NCBI RefSeq assembly: GCF_003946545.1
Contig: NZ_RHOA01000003.1
Span: 186,001-250,000, forward strand
Length of the DNA stretch: 64,000 bases
Direction: 5' to 3'
From: Levilactobacillus tangyuanensis
Lineage (GTDB): Bacteria > Bacillota > Bacilli > Lactobacillales > Lactobacillaceae
Shown: positions 35,629 through 45,498 of the stretch, in pieces
Numbering within the stretch: the first letter of the stretch is position 1
How the letters are laid out: every line of letters begins with the position of its first letter
Notes under the pieces: generated by a model
What the model saw: the letters and a program-made list of their open reading frames with translations, nothing else
Database searches by the model: none
Told to the model about the DNA's origin: nothing
Position numbers and translations under genes: made by a program

Positions 35629-37524
35629 ATGCAGACATTAAGAGCAGAACATTTACATCGAACCTATGGGGAAAAGACCTTATTCGATGATCTTAACTTC
35701 ATCATAAACGAGCACGATCGCATTGGCTTGATCGGGGTCAACGGTAGTGGGAAGACGTCCCTGCTTAACACCTTGGCAGGGATTGCGAACGAACCCGATG
35801 GGGAACTCGCCACGCCCAAGGACTATACCATTGGGTACCTCACGCAAAAACCAGATCTTGACGAGAATTTAACGGTGATGGATGCCGTTTTCTCTGGTGA
35901 TCAACCGGTCTTCGTTACGATTCGACGGTACGAGGCCGCATTAGCCGCCTATGGTGCCCATCCTGAGGACGAGGCGGCTCAGAAACGCTATCTGGATGCC
36001 GAGGCCCAGATGAATGAAGAGGAAGCCTGGACGGCCGAGAGTGACGTTAAAACCATCCTGACTCAACTGAAAATTACCGATCTATCCCAGTCCATCAAAA
36101 CCATGTCTGGAGGCCAAATCAAACGGGTGGGTCTCGCACAAGTCTTGATTCAGTCACCCGATCTCTTGTTATTAGATGAACCGACCAACCATTTGGACTT
36201 TGATTCAATTGCCTGGTTACAACAGTACTTGGCTTCTTATAAAGGGGCCTTACTCGTTGTGACCCATGACCGGTATTTCCTGGATCAAATTGCCAACCAA
36301 ATTTGGGAACTTGATTTCGGGAAACTCTATCAATACCCAGGAAACTACCAGGCCTACGTTCAACAGAAGGCTGAACGCGTCAACCTCGAGGCCGAGGCCG
36401 AAAAGAAACAAAAGCGACTGTATCAGCAGGAACTGGCCTGGATGCGGGCCGGTGCTCAGGCCCGTTCCACCAAGCAACAGGCCCGGATCAACCGCTTCAA
36501 TGATATTGAAAGCCAGCAGGGCACCCGTCAGGTAGAACATCATGTGGCGATTTCATTAGGCCAGCAACGCTTGGGTAAAAAGGTTATCGAACTGAAGGAT
36601 GCCAATCTGTCATTGGGCGGTCACGTCATCTTGAAGGACTTCACGGACCTGATTCAGGGTGGCGAACGAATCGGTATCAGCGGCGAGAACGGGGCCGGTA
36701 AGTCCAGCCTGCTCAACGTGATTGCGAATCGGTTACCCTTGGATTCCGGTCTGGTATCAATTGGGGAGACCGTCAAGATGGCTTACTACACGCAACAGAT
36801 CGAGCCGATCCCTGAAGATAAACGCATGATTAGTTATCTCTCGGAAGTTGGGCAACAGGTCACCGACAATCAGGGGAACTCCGTCAGTGTCACCGAACTG
36901 TTGGAACAGTTCCTGTTCCCACGGTTCATGCACGGCACGCTGATTCGAAAGCTCTCCGGTGGTGAAAAACGCCGGCTGTATCTGTTGAAGCTTCTGATGG
37001 AACAGCCCAATGTTTTACTCTTGGACGAACCCACCAATGACCTGGATATCAGCACGTTAACGGTGCTTGAAGACTATATTTCCCAATTTGCCGGGACCGT
37101 CATCACGGTCTCTCATGACCGGTACTTCCTGGACAAGGTTGCCGATCGCCTGTTGATCTTCGATGGCAACGGGAAAATTGACCGGTATTCCGGCCGCTTT
37201 AGTAGTTACCTGGCTGCCAGCCAAGCCGAAAGTAAGCAGGCCACAAAGTCCAAGCCAAAGGAAGCGGCAAAGCCCGCCGTCAACGAGGCGGATCAACCCA
37301 AGAAGAAGGTTAAGCTGACCTATGCTGAACAAAAGGAATGGGAAGGCATCGAGGGCGAAATTGACGGTCTCGAAGACCAAAAGTCCCAAGTACAAACGGC
37401 CATGAATGCTAACGGTGATGACTATGGTAAACTGGCTGAGCTGCAATCCCAGTTGGATGACTTAGATCATCAATTAGACGACAAGATGGCTCGTTGGGAA
37501 TACCTGAGCGAATACGCAGAATAG
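35629..37524 (+). CDS. ABC-F family ribosome-associated ATPase
   Basis: Soluble ABC-F protein of 631 residues with two ATP-binding cassettes and no membrane part. Cassette 1: [24 protein letters not shown] and [13 protein letters not shown] linker helix pair follows, then cassette 2: [26 protein letters not shown] and [12 protein letters not shown] Lys-rich region and a C-terminal coiled coil (about 570-631) match the Uup/YfmR type. Such proteins act at the ribosomal E site to relieve stalling; antibiotic resistance is not implied by the sequence. thyA starts 10 bases downstream. Confidence 0.9.
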   Translation: MQTLRAEHLHRTYGEKTLFDDLNFIINEHDRIGLIGVNGSGKTSLLNTLAGIANEPDGELATPKDYTIGYLTQKPDLDENLTVMDAVFSGDQPVFVTIRRYEAALAAYGAHPEDEAAQKRYLDAEAQMNEEEAWTAESDVKTILTQLKITDLSQSIKTMSGGQIKRVGLAQVLIQSPDLLLLDEPTNHLDFDSIAWLQQYLASYKGALLVVTHDRYFLDQIANQIWELDFGKLYQYPGNYQAYVQQKAERVNLEAEAEKKQKRLYQQELAWMRAGAQARSTKQQARINRFNDIESQQGTRQVEHHVAISLGQQRLGKKVIELKDANLSLGGHVILKDFTDLIQGGERIGISGENGAGKSSLLNVIANRLPLDSGLVSIGETVKMAYYTQQIEPIPEDKRMISYLSEVGQQVTDNQGNSVSVTELLEQFLFPRFMHGTLIRKLSGGEKRRLYLLKLLMEQPNVLLLDEPTNDLDISTLTVLEDYISQFAGTVITVSHDRYFLDKVADRLLIFDGNGKIDRYSGRFSSYLAASQAESKQATKSKPKEAAKPAVNEADQPKKKVKLTYAEQKEWEGIEGEIDGLEDQKSQVQTAMNANGDDYGKLAELQSQLDDLDHQLDDKMARWEYLSEYAE

Positions 37525-37534
37525 GGGCGCAATC

Positions 37535-38485
37535 ATGTTAGAAGAGGCCTATTTAAACCTGGCAAAAACGGTTTTAACCACTGGACACAAGAAGACCGAT
37601 CGGACGGGCACTGGCACAATTAGCCTGTTTGGCTATCAGATGCGGTTCAACTTACAGGAGGGTTTTCCGCTCCTAACGACCAAAAAAGTTCCCTTTGGCT
37701 TAATTAAGTCGGAACTGCTCTGGTTCCTGCGGGGTGACACAAACATTCGCTTCTTGCTGCAGCACCATAATCACATCTGGGACGAGTGGGCCTTCCAACG
37801 CTACGTTGATAGTCCCGCCTACCATGGTCCCGACATGACCGACTTCGGTCGTCGTTCCTTAAGCGATCCAGCATTTAACACGCAGTACCAGGCGGAAAAA
37901 AAGGCGTTTTGCGACCGCATTCTTAACGATCAGGCATTCGGCGACCAATATGGAGATTTAGGCTTGGTCTACGGTAGTCAATGGCGAGCCTGGCAGGGAC
38001 ATAACGGGGAAACCATTGACCAACTGGCCAATGTCATCGAGACCTTGCGAACCCATCCCGACTCAAGACGAATGATCGTTTCGGCCTGGAATCCCGCAGA
38101 CGTGCCATCCATGGCACTGCCCCCATGCCACACCTTGTTTCAATTCTACGTCAATGACGGTAAATTAAGCTGTCAGCTCTATCAACGTAGTGGTGACATC
38201 TTCCTTGGGGTGCCGTTTAACATTGCCAGCTACGCGCTGTTAACGTCCTTAATTGCCAAGGAAGTGGGCCTGGAGGTGGGCGACTTCGTCCATACACTCG
38301 GTGACGCCCACATCTATAGCAATCATATTGACCAAATTACCGAGCAGCTGACCCGGGCCCCTAAGGCCGCGCCACAGCTCTGGTTGAATCCAGACAAATC
38401 CAGTATTTTTGATTATGAAATGGCTGATATCAAACTCACTGGTTACGATCCGGCGCCGACCATTAAGGCGCCCGTAGCCGTATAG
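37535..38485 (+). CDS. thyA: Thymidylate synthase
   Basis: Makes dTMP from dUMP with methylene-tetrahydrofolate. The length (316 residues) and the catalytic cysteine (residue about 198 in [12 protein letters not shown]) equal those of the L. casei enzyme. The Lactobacillus-type insert after the first 80 residues ([15 protein letters not shown] onward) is present. Other motifs: [27 protein letters not shown] and the [16 protein letters not shown] signature. folA follows 16 bases later, so the folate cycle partners are co-transcribed. Confidence 0.97.
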   Translation: MLEEAYLNLAKTVLTTGHKKTDRTGTGTISLFGYQMRFNLQEGFPLLTTKKVPFGLIKSELLWFLRGDTNIRFLLQHHNHIWDEWAFQRYVDSPAYHGPDMTDFGRRSLSDPAFNTQYQAEKKAFCDRILNDQAFGDQYGDLGLVYGSQWRAWQGHNGETIDQLANVIETLRTHPDSRRMIVSAWNPADVPSMALPPCHTLFQFYVNDGKLSCQLYQRSGDIFLGVPFNIASYALLTSLIAKEVGLEVGDFVHTLGDAHIYSNHIDQITEQLTRAPKAAPQLWLNPDKSSIFDYEMADIKLTGYDPAPTIKAPVAV

Positions 38486-38501
38486 AAAGGGTGTTCACGC
38501 G

Positions 38502-38993
38502 ATGTTAATTTTTCTTTGGGCGGAAGGTCACGATGGTGTAATTGGCCAGGACGGCCAATTACCTTGGCATTTACCCGCCGACATGCACTTCTTTAAGACG
38601 GTCACCACGGATAACACGGTCATTGCCGGCGCGAAAACATTCGAGTCGTTCAAACGGCCACTACCCAACCGAACTAATGTGGTCGTGACCCATCAGGCCG
38701 CGGACAAATTTCCGGCGGGGGTCATCGTTCTCCATAGTATCGAAGCTATCCGCGAGTATGCTCGGGAACGGCCAACTGAAAAATTATTCGTTGTCGGCGG
38801 CGCCCAAATATTTGCGGCCCTCCTCGATGATGTCGATTGGTTGTATCGAACCGTCATCGATGCCGACTTTGATGGCGATACCTGGATGCCAGCCATCGAT
38901 TATGATCAATTCAATTTGGTCAAAAGCCGTCAAGGCGTCCGCGATACGGCTAACCCTTACAACTATGAATTTGAGCAATATCAACGACAATAA
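38502..38993 (+). CDS. folA: Dihydrofolate reductase
   Basis: NADPH-dependent reductase of 163 residues that regenerates tetrahydrofolate after the ThyA reaction; the target of trimethoprim. N-terminal LWAEGHDGVIGQDGQLPWHL and the catalytic Asp in LPADMHFF match the L. casei enzyme, and the NADPH loop VVGGAQIFAALL is intact. The ATG at 38502 follows AAAGGGTG. A strong bidirectional terminator follows. Confidence 0.96.
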   Translation: MLIFLWAEGHDGVIGQDGQLPWHLPADMHFFKTVTTDNTVIAGAKTFESFKRPLPNRTNVVVTHQAADKFPAGVIVLHSIEAIREYARERPTEKLFVVGGAQIFAALLDDVDWLYRTVIDADFDGDTWMPAIDYDQFNLVKSRQGVRDTANPYNYEFEQYQRQ

Positions 38994-38994
38994 A

Positions 38995-39030
38995 AAAATG
39001 GATGTGGGGGTCAATTCCCACATCCATTTT
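38995..39030. terminator. Bidirectional terminator between folA and the hemolysin III-like gene
   Basis: Perfect 14-bp stem AAAATGGATGTGGG / CCCACATCCATTTT with A and T tracts on both sides. It serves two converging genes. Confidence 0.92.
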
Positions 39031-39033
39031 AAT

Positions 39034-39675
39034 TTAGGCGTATAACAAGATGCTGAAGTACATGAGGGCCGTGCCCAGCATGACGAACAGGTGCCAGATG
39101 ACATGACCGAAGGGGATATTCTTAAAGCTATACAGAACGGCCCCGGCTGTAAAGGCGACGCCACCCAGGAATAACAGCAAGAAGCCAATGGAGCCTAAGC
39201 CGTGATATAGGGGCTGAATGCCCATGAGACACATCCAGCCCATCACCACGTAAATGACCGTTGAGAGTTTCTGGTATTGTCCCAGCCAGATGGCCTTGTA
39301 GATGATACCTAGGATGGCCATGGCCCAAATGATGCCGAACATGGTCCAACCCAGCTTACCACCAACCACAACCAGGCTGAATGGGGTATACGTCCCGGCG
39401 ATCAGGAGATAGATAGCACAGTGATCAAATATTTGAAACACATGACTCGCACGGGTAAAGTACAGGCTATGAAATAGGGTTGAGGCTAAATAGAACAAGA
39501 CGAGGATGATACCATAAATGGTAAAGGTGGTCATCCGTAAGGCCCCTCCGCGGGCGTGTGCCTGTAGGATCAAGATGACCAATCCAGCAATACTCAGGGC
39601 GGCACCGATTCCATGAGTGGCTGCATTTAAGATTTCATTAATGATTTGATAGGTGCGGCTCCGTGTATTTGGCAA
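39034..39675 (-). CDS. Hemolysin III family (PAQR-like) membrane protein
   Basis: Seven-helix membrane protein of 213 residues in the HlyIII/PAQR superfamily. Marks are NAATHGIGAALSI (first conserved His), FHSLYFTRASHVFQIFDHCAIYLLIAG (Ser/His/Asp metal-site residues) and the late GHVIWHLFVMLG (paired His). Some relatives may be hydrolases; a haemolytic role is unproven despite the name. The start is a TTG at 39675 with GGAGG seven bases ahead; the ATG overlapping it is out of frame. Confidence 0.88.
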   Translation of the reverse strand: MPNTRSRTYQIINEILNAATHGIGAALSIAGLVILILQAHARGGALRMTTFTIYGIILVLFYLASTLFHSLYFTRASHVFQIFDHCAIYLLIAGTYTPFSLVVVGGKLGWTMFGIIWAMAILGIIYKAIWLGQYQKLSTVIYVVMGWMCLMGIQPLYHGLGSIGFLLLFLGGVAFTAGAVLYSFKNIPFGHVIWHLFVMLGTALMYFSILLYA

Positions 39676-39727
39676 ACCATATCCTCCTTATGGGGTTGAC
39701 GGGACAACCAGACCCGACAACTCCTAC

Positions 39728-39756
39728 TTAAAAAATGTTATTAACTCTGCTATACT
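39728..39756 (+). promoter_or_regulatory. degV promoter
   Basis: -10 TATACT (39751-39756) with TGC before it (extended -10); the -35 TTAAAA at 39728 is weak. Confidence 0.55.
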
Positions 39757-39825
39757 ACTACTGTATGTTTCATTACGCATATTGTAGCATAAACCAAATT
39801 CTCTGGTTAGAAAGAGTGGGATCTC

Positions 39826-40677
39826 ATGGCTAAAATTAAAATCGTTACGGATTCGTCTGCCGGACTTACCGATCAGCAAATCCAAGATTACGACATCACC
39901 ATTATCCCGTTGACGGTCATGATTGATGACACGATTTACGTTGAACGGGAATCCATCACAAATAAAGAATTTATCGAGAAAATGAAAACGTCTAAGACGT
40001 TGCCAAAGACCAGCCAACCACCATTAGGTAAGTTTGTTGAAACCTTTGACAAGTTGGGAGCAGATGGCAGTTCCGTCATCTGCTTCACCATGTTGGCGGC
40101 AATTAGTGGGACCGTCCACACCGCCGAACAGGCTGCCCAATTAACGAAGACTGACGTGACCGTTGTCGACAGTCAATACACGGACCAGGCATTGGCCTTC
40201 CAAGTCGTTGAGGCAGCCAAATTGGCAGCAGCCGGTGCCGACACCCAAGCCATTCTGGATCGGGCCGTGGCTGTTCGTGATCACACTCATCTCTTCATGG
40301 GTGTTGTGACCCTAGAGAACATCCTCAAGGGTGGTCGGTTAAGCCGGGCCGCGGGTATGTTAACGTCATTATTAAATATTAAGGTTGTTCTTCAAGTAAC
40401 CGGTGGTGAACTGAAGATCCGGGCCAAGGGTCGAGGCATGAAGACCATTGACCGGTACTTCGATAAGGTTTACGACCAAATGAAGCAGACACCAGACATC
40501 ATGGCCATGGGCATTTCTCACGTGGAAGCCTTTGAGTCCGTTGAGAAGGTCACGGGACACTTACACGAGTTGTTCCCTAAGCAAGATGTTTTGGTCCGTG
40601 AAACGGTCCCAATTATCGCAACTCATGGTGGTATGGGCGCCTTTGCCTTAATGTATTACACCGACCCAACTAAATAG
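39826..40677 (+). CDS. DegV family fatty-acid-binding protein (FakB-like)
   Basis: DegV-fold protein of 283 residues. The family binds a fatty acid between two domains and, as FakB, presents it to the kinase FakA for phospholipid synthesis. Motifs: VTDSSAGLT, a TSQPPLGKF loop and ISGTVHTAEQAA around the carboxylate site, and GRLSRAAGMLTSLLNIKVVL. Which fatty acid it binds cannot be read. The ATG at 39826 follows AGAAAGAG. It begins degV-ypmR-ypmS-yozE, the same order as in Bacillus. Confidence 0.9.
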   Translation: MAKIKIVTDSSAGLTDQQIQDYDITIIPLTVMIDDTIYVERESITNKEFIEKMKTSKTLPKTSQPPLGKFVETFDKLGADGSSVICFTMLAAISGTVHTAEQAAQLTKTDVTVVDSQYTDQALAFQVVEAAKLAAAGADTQAILDRAVAVRDHTHLFMGVVTLENILKGGRLSRAAGMLTSLLNIKVVLQVTGGELKIRAKGRGMKTIDRYFDKVYDQMKQTPDIMAMGISHVEAFESVEKVTGHLHELFPKQDVLVRETVPIIATHGGMGAFALMYYTDPTK

Positions 40678-40744
40678 TCATTGTACTTTTGGAAGAAGGG
40701 GTGGCGACGTCACCGCTTTTTCTTTATCCTGAGGGGGATCTAAC

Positions 40745-41662
40745 ATGAAACTCAAAAATCTAAGCAAGGTGATTGGGGTTGCCTTACTGGTCGTCTTAAT
40801 TGTCCTGGCCGTTGTGACGTACTGGCATCCTGGTGCCCGGACAACCGTCTCGAGTACGCCCAGCAACAAGCGTTCTGTGGTTCGCATTGTGGCCCTGGGT
40901 GACTCCCTGACCGAGGGCGTTGGCGATCAGCAGAAGCAAGGCGGCTATACCAGTCGACTAAAGACCATGATTCACGAGAAGGACCATGTTCGTGTTATTA
41001 TGCACAACTATGGTAAGTCTGGGGACCGCAGTGATCAGATTGAGCAGCGACTGACCGATAGTCGTAAGATGCAGCGTCAGGTTAAGAAGGCCCAGGCGAT
41101 CACCATGACCGTTGGTGGCAACGACCTGTTACAGACGCTAACTAAAAACGTCACCATCAATCAGCAGTCGAAGTTAAATCACCAACTGGACTCGGCAGAA
41201 ACGACCTATCAGAAAAAATTGAAATCGTTGTTAACGCAAGTACGCAAGCTGAATCCGGATGCGCCAATCTATCTGTACACGATTTACAATCCCATCTACG
41301 TCTACTTTGCCAATCTTGACCAAATTACCAAGGCTGTTGATGACTGGAACGCTAAAACCACGGCGACGGCCACGACCTTTGATCACCTTTACATGGTGAA
41401 CATCAGTCGGGCCATGTCGGTTGGTCAATTCAAGTCGGCAACCCAGCAGGCCAAGCTCAAGCGAGATGCTCAGAAGGCCAACGACGGTAAATTGTCGGCA
41501 CAAAGCTTCCAGGCCCAGATTCTGGCGAGCGACAGTAGCGATGAACGCAATGATTATTTATCCAATGAAGACCATTTTCACCCGAATGCAAAAGGGTATC
41601 GACTGATGACCCGCTACGCTTATCAACAAATGCAGGCCCATCAGCAATGGTTATTGAAGTAA
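40745..41662 (+). CDS. Membrane-anchored SGNH/GDSL hydrolase (YpmR-like)
   Basis: SGNH-hydrolase of 305 residues with an uncleaved N-terminal helix (about 10-30), so the catalytic part faces outward. Block I is VALGDSLTEGVGD with the nucleophile Ser, block III is TVGGNDLL, and block V is DHFHPNAKGY with catalytic Asp and His. An esterase or lipase acting on an unknown cell-envelope substrate. The neighbouring ypmS and yozE support the YpmR assignment. The ATG at 40745 follows GAGGGGG. Confidence 0.9.
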   Translation: MKLKNLSKVIGVALLVVLIVLAVVTYWHPGARTTVSSTPSNKRSVVRIVALGDSLTEGVGDQQKQGGYTSRLKTMIHEKDHVRVIMHNYGKSGDRSDQIEQRLTDSRKMQRQVKKAQAITMTVGGNDLLQTLTKNVTINQQSKLNHQLDSAETTYQKKLKSLLTQVRKLNPDAPIYLYTIYNPIYVYFANLDQITKAVDDWNAKTTATATTFDHLYMVNISRAMSVGQFKSATQQAKLKRDAQKANDGKLSAQSFQAQILASDSSDERNDYLSNEDHFHPNAKGYRLMTRYAYQQMQAHQQWLLK

Positions 41663-41677
41663 GGAGGAACCGAATCC

Positions 41678-42277
41678 ATGCAACGACATGCCAAAACGAA
41701 TACCCCACGAAATTGGTGGAAATGGGGCTTCATTGCCCTGGTGGCCATCATCCTGCTCACCGCAGTCACGATGAGTGTGAAGGTGTTCTCTGGTAGCCAA
41801 GAGGCGACCACGACCAAGCCCGTGAGTGGCGGCACCGACGTCAATGTCACGCTCAATAAAAAACAAGTGAATGCCTTGGCCGACTACTACGTCAATAAGT
41901 CCTTGAAGGGCCATCCATTAAAGTATCGTTTCCAAGTGACCGATCACGCCATGCTGACGGGATCAACCCAGGTTTTAGGGGCCAACGTCAACTTTGTCTT
42001 GCTCTTTAAACCAACCGTTCTGCCTTCGGGTGACGTGAAATTAAAGGCACAGAAGCTCTCGATTGGATCCTTACCGGTCCCAGTCAGCTTTGTTATGAGC
42101 TACATCGATAAGAATTATCCCCTGCCAAAGTGGGTCGCTATGAACGTGAAGGATGAAACCATGACCCTGCACTTGACGGCCATCGGCCACGGTAAGAAAC
42201 TATCGTATGCGGCGAAGAAAATCGATCTAAACGGTGCCGGAAAGTTTGTCTTCCAGGCACGAATTCCCAAAAACTAA
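41678..42277 (+). CDS. YpmS family (DUF2140) membrane-anchored protein
   Basis: A protein of 199 residues with one N-terminal membrane helix (about 11-32, WGFIALVAIILLTAVTMSVKV) and an extracytoplasmic domain of the DUF2140/YpmS family (LNKKQVNALADYYVNKSLKG, LPVPVSFVMSYIDKNYPLPKWV). Function unknown; it is nearly always found after the GDSL hydrolase YpmR, so a shared envelope role is inferred. The ATG at 41678 follows AAGGAGG, 15 bases after ypmR. Confidence 0.88.
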   Translation: MQRHAKTNTPRNWWKWGFIALVAIILLTAVTMSVKVFSGSQEATTTKPVSGGTDVNVTLNKKQVNALADYYVNKSLKGHPLKYRFQVTDHAMLTGSTQVLGANVNFVLLFKPTVLPSGDVKLKAQKLSIGSLPVPVSFVMSYIDKNYPLPKWVAMNVKDETMTLHLTAIGHGKKLSYAAKKIDLNGAGKFVFQARIPKN

Positions 42278-42288
42278 GGAGGATTTAG

Positions 42289-42510
42289 ATGCCTAAGTCA
42301 TTTTACCAATATCTCATGACCCAGCGTAATCCCGAGAGTTATGATCCGGTCGCGACTTTTGCCAACAATGCCTTCTATGACAGTTCCTTTCCCAAGCAAG
42401 AAACGGATTTTGCTGAAATTTCAAAATATTTAGAGGAAAATGCCGGCTACTTGCCATCGATGACCATCTTCGACGATGCTTGGCAACTCTATTTAGCAGC
42501 ACTGGCCTAG
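42289..42510 (+). CDS. YozE family protein
   Basis: A small acidic protein of 73 residues matching the YozE SAM-like family: [16 protein letters not shown] start, then [14 protein letters not shown] and [11 protein letters not shown]. It folds as a sterile-alpha-motif-like helix bundle; its role is not known. The ATG follows AAGGAGGA and it closes the degV operon, with a terminator just after. Confidence 0.9.
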   Translation: MPKSFYQYLMTQRNPESYDPVATFANNAFYDSSFPKQETDFAEISKYLEENAGYLPSMTIFDDAWQLYLAALA

Positions 42511-42536
42511 GATGACTGGCTAGTCTGACCAAGGAA

Positions 42537-42562
42537 GCCCACTCGAAGAAGTGAGCTTTTTT
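42537..42562 (+). terminator. Terminator of the degV-yozE operon
   Basis: GCCCACT pairs with AGTGAGC (one mismatch), followed by six T. Confidence 0.75.
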
Positions 42563-42654
42563 AGGTCGGGTGACCGTTGCCGACTGACTAAGTTTTTAAT
42601 GAGCGAAGGCCGGCTAACATCTAATTTGCTGGTAAAACATGGTAGAATAGATGT

Positions 42655-42795
42655 ACTTGAAATTCTGGGTAGGCTCCATGCGTCGTCACCCATCGACCAC
42701 TACCCAGACATTTAACGATTAAGTAGCGGTAGCGTCTTCACAAGACCGTCGCCCAACACAAAATTTATTATCACGCGATTGTATGAATAGAGGAG
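42655..42795 (+). other. Candidate structured 5' leader of rbgA (ylqF)
   Basis: About 140 bases without an open frame between a -10-like TAGAAT (42643-42648) and rbgA. Perfect 8-bp inverted repeat CTGGGTAG (42665-42672) with CTACCCAG (42700-42707), an inner GTCG/CGAC, and a second hairpin with GTCTT-CAC-AAGAC near 42734-42746. I do not recognise it as T-box, 6S or a known ribosomal leader. Confidence 0.35.
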
Positions 42796-42803
42796 ACTAA
42801 CTT

Positions 42804-43667
42804 ATGAGTAACATTCAATGGTTCCCTGGCCATATGGCCAAGGCCATTCGACAGATGGAAGAAAATATTCATCTGGTCGATATTGTATTTGAATTAGTAG
42901 ATGCCCGCATTCCCGGTGCATCCAGAAATCCCGAAATTGCCCGAATTGCTAAGGACAAGCCCCATTTAATTATTTTGACCAAGATGGATCTGGCCGATCC
43001 CCAGCAAACCGCTGCCTGGATTCGCTACTATCGCGCACAGGGCAAGGGGGCCATTGCTATCGATTCCCGAGCCAATGTGACGCCTAAACAAATCACCAAA
43101 CTGGCGCTAAGCTTGTTGGCAGACAAGTTGGCTGCGGAACAGGCTAAGGGCCTGAAGGAGCGGCCAGTGCGGGCCATGACCGTCGGCGTTCCGAATGTCG
43201 GCAAGTCAACCTTGCTTAACCACTTGGTTAACCGCAAGGCGGCACAAGTCGGCAATACGCCAGGGGTAACCAAGGGACAACAGTGGCTACGCTCAAGTAA
43301 GCAACTTGAATTATTGGACACCCCAGGGATTCTCTGGCCAAAGTTTAAGGACCAGGAAACAGCCCTTAAGCTAGCATTGACCGGGGCCATCAAGGAAAAG
43401 TTGTACGCCAAGGATGACGTGGCCCTCTATGCGTTGAGTTTCTTCCGTCAATACCACGAACCGGCCTTGCAGGACCGGTACCATCTGACGGCGGACGACA
43501 TGAGTCTGAGCGACGTTGATCTCCTACTGAAGATCACTAGTAAGATCGGTATGCGTGACGACTATGAACGCGGTAGCGAACGGTTGATTCAAGATGCCCG
43601 CCGTAAGAAGCTGGGCGGCTTTACCCTTGATCGGGCACCCCAAGGTGAGGCGACGACCAGTGACTAA
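42804..43667 (+). CDS. rbgA: Ribosome biogenesis GTPase YlqF/RbgA
   Basis: Circularly permuted GTPase of 287 residues needed for late 50S assembly. The order of motifs shows the permutation: G4 TKMDLAD first, then G5 SRA, then G1 [14 protein letters not shown] (about residue 127), G2 and G3 DTPGI (about 172). It starts [14 protein letters not shown], typical of the family. A C-terminal helical RNA-binding domain follows. The ATG at 42804 follows AGAGGAG. rnhB begins inside its end. The usual rplS neighbour is not here. Confidence 0.95.
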   Translation: MSNIQWFPGHMAKAIRQMEENIHLVDIVFELVDARIPGASRNPEIARIAKDKPHLIILTKMDLADPQQTAAWIRYYRAQGKGAIAIDSRANVTPKQITKLALSLLADKLAAEQAKGLKERPVRAMTVGVPNVGKSTLLNHLVNRKAAQVGNTPGVTKGQQWLRSSKQLELLDTPGILWPKFKDQETALKLALTGAIKEKLYAKDDVALYALSFFRQYHEPALQDRYHLTADDMSLSDVDLLLKITSKIGMRDDYERGSERLIQDARRKKLGGFTLDRAPQGEATTSD

Positions 43668-44445
43668 GCAACCCAGTCTTAGTCAATTAAAGCAGGATCT
43701 AAACGACGTGGTTAGCCTCGATGATGAGCGTTTGGCCACGCTTCGTTTGGATTCTCGCAAGGGCGCCCAACAACTACTCGGCCAAATTGAACGACGCATT
43801 GAAAAGGGCCGTCTCGCCGAGGCTGCTTTTCAGAATCGACTCAAATATGAGCGGGATTTTTGGGCGCAGGGCGACCAGGTCGCGGGGATCGATGAGGTTG
43901 GGCGCGGTCCGCTGGCGGGGCCCGTGGTGACCAGTGCCGTCATTTTGCCACATGACTTTGATATCCCATTGGTAAACGACTCAAAACAACTGACCGCCAA
44001 GGAACGGGAACGATTATATCCGTTAATCCTGGATCAGGCAGTTGCCGTTAGTATTGGGATTGGCAGTCCCAAGCTGATCGATCATATTAACATTTATCAA
44101 GCTACCCGGGTGGCCATGCGGCGGGCCGTCATGGGACTAGGGGTCGTTCCCCAACAGTTAATCGTCGATGCCATGCAGATCCCGGTTCAGGTCCCGCAAA
44201 CCCGTTTAATTAAGGGTGATGCCAAGAGTGCTAGCGTGGCCGCGGCCAGCATCGTTGCTAAGGTCTATCGTGACCATCTGATGGCCACCTATGACGTTTT
44301 GTATCCTGGCTATGGCTTTGCTAATAACGCCGGTTATGGCACTAAGGAGCACCTGACAGGGTTAGCCGATCGCGGGGTCACCCCCATCCATCGAACGACT
44401 TTTTCACCGGTTCAAAAAATAATTAACCAAGCATCACGGAGTTAA
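43660..44445 (+). CDS. rnhB: Ribonuclease HII
   Basis: RNase HII, 261 residues, which removes single ribonucleotides and RNA from RNA-DNA hybrids. Catalytic acids are in [15 protein letters not shown] (Asp-Glu pair, about residue 76), in the LIVDAM segment and in the Asp of [23 protein letters not shown]. The N-terminal 65 residues are a helical extension. The GTG at 43660 is chosen because AAGGTGAGG precedes it; it overlaps rbgA by eight bases, the standard rbgA-rnhB coupling. Confidence 0.95.
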   Translation: MTKQPSLSQLKQDLNDVVSLDDERLATLRLDSRKGAQQLLGQIERRIEKGRLAEAAFQNRLKYERDFWAQGDQVAGIDEVGRGPLAGPVVTSAVILPHDFDIPLVNDSKQLTAKERERLYPLILDQAVAVSIGIGSPKLIDHINIYQATRVAMRRAVMGLGVVPQQLIVDAMQIPVQVPQTRLIKGDAKSASVAAASIVAKVYRDHLMATYDVLYPGYGFANNAGYGTKEHLTGLADRGVTPIHRTTFSPVQKIINQASRS

Positions 44446-44475
44446 TCCTCAAAAGAGGAAAGGGCGGTTGCCACC

Positions 44476-45348
44476 ATGCAACTGACACTTCGTGATTTTT
44501 TCATGCGGTTACCACTGATTACGGGCATTGGTCAGAAGGCCTGCCGGGCTTGTTGGATCTGGACCAAACATCATCCCCAAGCAACGTTCACCCCAGAATT
44601 GGTCGATCAACTCTGTACGGAAATCCCCATGACCATTAGTCAGGCCACGGCAATGCACCAGCAGTTATTTTCAACAGAGCTTACCCGACAGGTTCGCGCA
44701 AATCTAACCTTCGGTGGGTGTCTAACCATTGTCGATCAGGCCTATCCGGCCCAGCTCCGTGAGATATATGCACCGCCAGTCGCCTTATATTTTCGGGGTG
44801 ATGTCCGCTTGTTACAGGCTACCCAATTAGCGGTAGTTGGCTCGCGACAGCCGACGCCATATGCCGTTCAAGCGATGCGCCGCCTATTACCGGCAGTCGT
44901 CGATCACCAGATCTGTATTGTTTCGGGCCTTGCCCAGGGGGTCGACACCCTAGGGCATCAGGTCGCCTTGGCCCACCATGGCCATACCGTAGCCGTGATT
45001 GGAACCGGGCTCGACCGCTGTTATCCGGCCTGCAACCGCGAGCTAATGACGACCCTGATGCGAGAACAACTCGTCCTCTCGGAATATCCGCTGGGGACGC
45101 CGGGGGCCCGCCACCATTTTCCGGAACGGAATCGGCTGATCGCCGGTCTAGCACGGACCATCCTAGTCATCGAGGCTGCCCATCATTCTGGCAGCCTAAT
45201 CACGGCAAACATTGGCCTGCAAGAAAACCGCAATATTCTGGCGGTACCGGGTCCAATCACCCAAAAGAATTCGGTTGGAACGAATGAATTAATTCTGGCG
45301 GGCGCAAAGCCAGTTCTTAATTCCGGCCATATAATAGAAGAATTTTAG
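44476..45348 (+). CDS. dprA: DNA-processing protein DprA (Smf)
   Basis: DprA of 290 residues, which loads RecA on incoming single-stranded DNA during natural transformation. The Rossmann-like DNA-binding core shows AVVGSRQPTPYAVQAM, SGLAQGVDTLGHQVAL, VIGTGLDRCYPACNREL, SEYPLGTPGARHHFPERNRLIAGLA and GSLITANIGLQENRNILAVPG. The N-terminal 60 residues form a SAM-like helical part. Start: ATG 44476 is rather far from AGGAAAGGG; an in-frame TTG at 44467 is an alternative. Its presence does not by itself show competence. Same position as smf before topA in Bacillus. Confidence 0.94.
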   Translation: MQLTLRDFFMRLPLITGIGQKACRACWIWTKHHPQATFTPELVDQLCTEIPMTISQATAMHQQLFSTELTRQVRANLTFGGCLTIVDQAYPAQLREIYAPPVALYFRGDVRLLQATQLAVVGSRQPTPYAVQAMRRLLPAVVDHQICIVSGLAQGVDTLGHQVALAHHGHTVAVIGTGLDRCYPACNRELMTTLMREQLVLSEYPLGTPGARHHFPERNRLIAGLARTILVIEAAHHSGSLITANIGLQENRNILAVPGPITQKNSVGTNELILAGAKPVLNSGHIIEEF

Positions 45349-45378
45349 TTGACAACCCACCCTCTGTTGAAATATCAT
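45349..45378 (+). promoter_or_regulatory. topA promoter
   Basis: -35 TTGACA at 45349-45354, whose first bases directly follow the dprA stop, 18-base spacer, -10 TATCAT at 45373-45378. This leaves a leader of about 110 bases before the TTG start of topA. Confidence 0.75.
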
Positions 45379-45498
45379 GTGTGGGATTAAACGTGAAAAA
45401 TTTCGCGAACTTAAAATTCCGCAAAATAATCAATTATGGGGACACGAAACCCAAGCCTTACAGGGTTCTTCGTTGTTCATTCGAGGGAGTAATGTGCA

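Noticed and set aside
42655-42795. T-box or 6S RNA upstream of rbgA
   Set aside because: There is no T-box sequence or specifier stem, and the ends do not pair into the long 6S-type rod.
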